The notes beneath the pieces were generated by a model, which worked only from the letters and a program-made list of their open reading frames with translations, had not been told where the DNA came from and did not search any database. Below are positions 20,040-22,500 of a stretch of 22,500 nucleotides of DNA, piece by piece (positions within the stretch are counted from its first letter, which is position 1; the number at the start of each line of letters is the position of its first letter). The stretch lies in assembly GCA_015499985.1 (NCBI GenBank), contig JAAAUF010000660.1, positions 1 through 22,500 on the forward strand, read 5' to 3'. The stretch comes from Haplosporangium gracile (Eukaryota; Mortierellomycota; Mortierellomycetes; Mortierellales; Mortierellaceae). The position numbers and the translations under genes are program-made.

Positions 20040-20256
20040 GCCCTGGACTGCAGTATCTCTTTGGGCGTGGAGACTACTGTGGACCCTTTTTTCCGACCCC
20101 TCCATTACCCTTCCCTCCCGTTTAACAAAAGAAGCGCTTTGAAGACCACGAGTATGTGCCAAGCGTAGTGGTAACTAACTACCATAATAATTCTGACGTT
20201 GAACTCTGCTGCCAAAGACGCTAGGAAACATGAGCGAGCTGTTACTTTTTCCATAG

Positions 20257-22281
20257 CTCATTAAGGCCGAGAATGCCAACGGTTCCGCGACGTCGATGCA
20301 AAGGTTCCCCCTCTGGGGCGTTTCGATTCACTGATGGATGACGATGACGACGAGCTGTCCATCATGCTCGACACCGTCAGTGAGAAGAAAAACTCCATAC
20401 AGCAACCGACCTTTCTGATGTGTTCAGGGAGGGTGCGCCAAGAAAGACCATTAGCATCATTGTACAGCGACCACCAGGTAATTCATCAACGCTCGCCTTG
20501 AATTAACAAAAATGTTTAGACTTCTTTTTAATTCACTTCTCTTTGTTAAATCTTATTGCAGTCCACTAGTCGTCTCCACTACTTCATTGTCCATCCCTGT
20601 CCATGTTCCTGATTATCTTTCCCCCGGTTCTCGCCTGTGTACTCTATTGTTTGGTATGTAACAAGCTATGTTATTTATGTTAATTAATGTTGCTTCTATG
20701 AAATTCGTCATATTCTAACGCATCTTTTTCGTTGAAACAGGTGTTCTCAGAACCGAAGCCAAAAAAAATCACGGAAAAGTTCTTTCAATACGGATCACCA
20801 CTTGCCATATTCCTCAACTCGTTCGTGAAGGGCCAAGGATAGCTACCTGTTACTGCAGGACCTATTCAAGGTCTACCCAGAGGTTGGCGTCGGACATTTG
20901 AAAACCCAGTAGAAGCATGACCCAGCCTTTTCTTCTTAGACCTACCCGACCCTTCGACACCTGACCCTGAAATCAGGAATCTCGCAGCTGGCTCCATTCT
21001 TAACATGGTGAAGAAGAATAATCGACCGTTGATCCCTTAGTATGTCAACTTGAGATGACTACAAAGAGAAAAGAGGCAGTGATATGATTGAACGTACAGA
21101 ATGCTCAGTACTTACAGTCTTAATGTCTTTCCGTGTATAGGATAGGATTGTCGAATACAATGACCCTGGTGCTTGGAAGAAGACCATCGAGGATGCAGAG
21201 GACAGGCTGTTATCTTGGGCGCAATTTGTGCTACGAGATATCTCGCCTCCACGACAAACAAAATAAATACAAGGATCAACTTGTGGAGTTTATCGACAGC
21301 ATGCTGTGCCTCCTTATGTATCAGCGTTGCATGTTTGGGAATCACGACCTTGTCCTCAAGGAGGTAGACCCTCAGTTGGTGGAGCATGCGTTTGGTCGGA
21401 TCAAGATCATCCATGGAAACGCCGTGACAGTTGTTGAAGAGCCTTTCGTGTCCAAAGCTGTCGAGAACTACTTCGCCGCTATCGATCCCTACTTCGCGAA
21501 GGAAGTGCGGAAACGCATGGTAAAGTCGACGGCTATTGAACAGGGATGTATGTTTGAGCGGTTCGTGATGAAGGTTTTCAGTGAGACATTCAACATACGA
21601 CGTCTATCTGAGTGGCCGCATCAGCCCCCTATCTCTGATATGTGTCCAGCTCTTGTTGGCAAGGTGGAGATTGTTGGCTGGAGAGAACCTGGACTCGAAC
21701 AAGGCACGACGCACGCTATGATGTCGATGGAGGAGTTCATGGACGCTCATGTCAACCATGGGTCAACCCACAACAACATGCCTGTCGCTCCATTTTTCTT
21801 CCCCCAGTCCAATCCGTCGGAACCAGACTTGGTTTTCTTCATTCGTATCAACGGTACTCGGTTGGTTCCTGTCTTTGTGCAAATGAAGCTGTATCAAGGG
21901 TCATCTAACTTTTCGGAGAGGGATTGGAATGGCGCGCTCAGCACAGTCTCGGCACCCAAAATTGAAAGCCACGCAAAGAGTTTCCGCAAGTACTGCCCCG
22001 ACAACGTCTATATCAGCATGATCATTGCATACCCTACCAAATGGACTGACAAGTTGCCAGCACCTTCAGAACTCCCAAAGGACCTCACTGGTGTTCAGCA
22101 GGTCGTGATCAACATCAGCGATGACGATTTTGGTGGCATTTTCCCTCAGGAGCATGTGAAGTTATTGATCGACTCAAGGATGCTCGAAAGCGCTCTGCTG
22201 GCGAGAATGACAGCAACGATGACGACTGCTCCAAAAAGCAGAGGAGTTAACCTTTCACTACAGCTTCCTCTGCCAACTTGA
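20257..22281 (+). pseudogene. Decayed Crinkler-type (CRN) gene with nuclease module
   Basis: Crinkler proteins combine a ubiquitin-like header, usually a P-loop NTPase, and a variable effector end, often a restriction-endonuclease-fold nuclease. The header starts after an acceptor at 20255-20256 (LIKAENAN) and ends at RKTISIIVQRPP before a donor at about 20472-20480, but its parts lie in all three frames. A linker exon (20562-20653) and a further exon from 20741 (KITEKFFQYGSPLAIFLNSF) follow. The latter has in-frame stops at 20840-20842, 20918-20920 and 21038-21040, with LFFLDLPDPSTPDP still readable between them. No Walker A (GxxxxGK) is visible before the block RIVEYNDP (from 21141), which then shifts frame near 21,210. 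From there to about 22,170 the frame is open: AFGRIKIIHG, PFVSKAVENYF, AIEQGCMFERFV, then EPDLVFF (21820-21840) and QMK (21880-21888), the PD...QxK active-site pattern. Another frameshift near 22,170 replaces the expected charged tail. The first header exon is missing. Confidence 0.8.
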
Positions 22282-22500
22282 CACTCTTAGCGACGTGTTA
22301 CTGAGTTTCAGGTTGTTTTATATCCATCTCTTGCTCATAAATCTCTTTTCTTTTTCCATCACTTCCTTCGCCATTACTCTCGTATTTGCTCCACCACTCA
22401 ATTCACCGATCACATCCGCACCTCTCTATTTTCTTCACATCAGCCCTACCAAATCTCTTTAACTTTCACCACCTCCATTGCTGTGAATTCTCTCGAGAGA
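22282..22500. other. Pyrimidine-rich sequence at the right edge
   Basis: 219 bp of T/C-rich sequence after the Crinkler-like pseudogene. It resembles the leaders of the other plus-strand genes here and could be the promoter of a gene beyond the window. No coding sequence is seen. Confidence 0.4.

Noticed and set aside
1..22500. CRISPR arrays, bacterial operons, prophage or rRNA genes
   Set aside because: No spaced direct repeats, no Shine-Dalgarno-led gene strings and no rRNA sequence were seen. Gene structure is clearly eukaryotic.

Overview
The window looks like nuclear DNA of an early-diverging filamentous fungus, most probably Mortierellomycota (Mortierella and relatives). Its genes carry many short GT-AG introns (about 50-150 nt) and pyrimidine-rich leaders. 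It also holds a Crinkler-type header ending in the IIVQRPP motif and an F-box/leucine-rich protein of the kind expanded in Mortierellaceae and arbuscular mycorrhizal fungi. The assignment comes from recognising families by eye, not from a search.

The left part (1 to about 14,220) is a compact housekeeping block. In order: the 3' end of a SUR7/PalI-type membrane protein (+); a ten-exon armadillo-repeat protein resembling SmgGDS/RAP1GDS1 (-); a small CoA-binding Rossmann protein (+); a Tpa1/OGFOD1-type 2-oxoglutarate oxygenase (-); a probably mitochondrial valyl-tRNA synthetase in ten exons (+); a 219-bp Tc1/mariner-type MITE; and a membrane-anchored BAG-domain (Snl1-like) protein (+). Two divergent pairs (RAP1GDS1-like with CoA-binding, TPA1-like with ValRS) have short shared upstream regions. 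The intron models were assembled by hand, and the reading phase closes at every junction. Three of these genes touch protein synthesis or quality control: the oxygenase family acts on a ribosomal protein, ValRS charges tRNA, and BAG proteins work on Hsp70. They are not an operon.

The right part (about 14,460 to 22,500) is an accessory, decaying region. An F-box/LRR gene (-) is broken by at least eight frameshifts or stops. A Crinkler-like gene (+) has a header scattered over three frames, three in-frame stops in its middle, no visible Walker A motif and a damaged C-terminus, but still shows a readable PD-(D/E)XK-type nuclease module. Between the two lies an apparently intact six-exon gene (-, 644 aa) of no recognised function, with a possible nuclease-like D...ExS signature and a basic, TP/SP-rich tail. 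Upstream of it is a GC-rich island with three strong hairpins (19,884-20,039) that no gene model explains. The intact 644-aa gene and the hairpin island are the best candidates for something undescribed.
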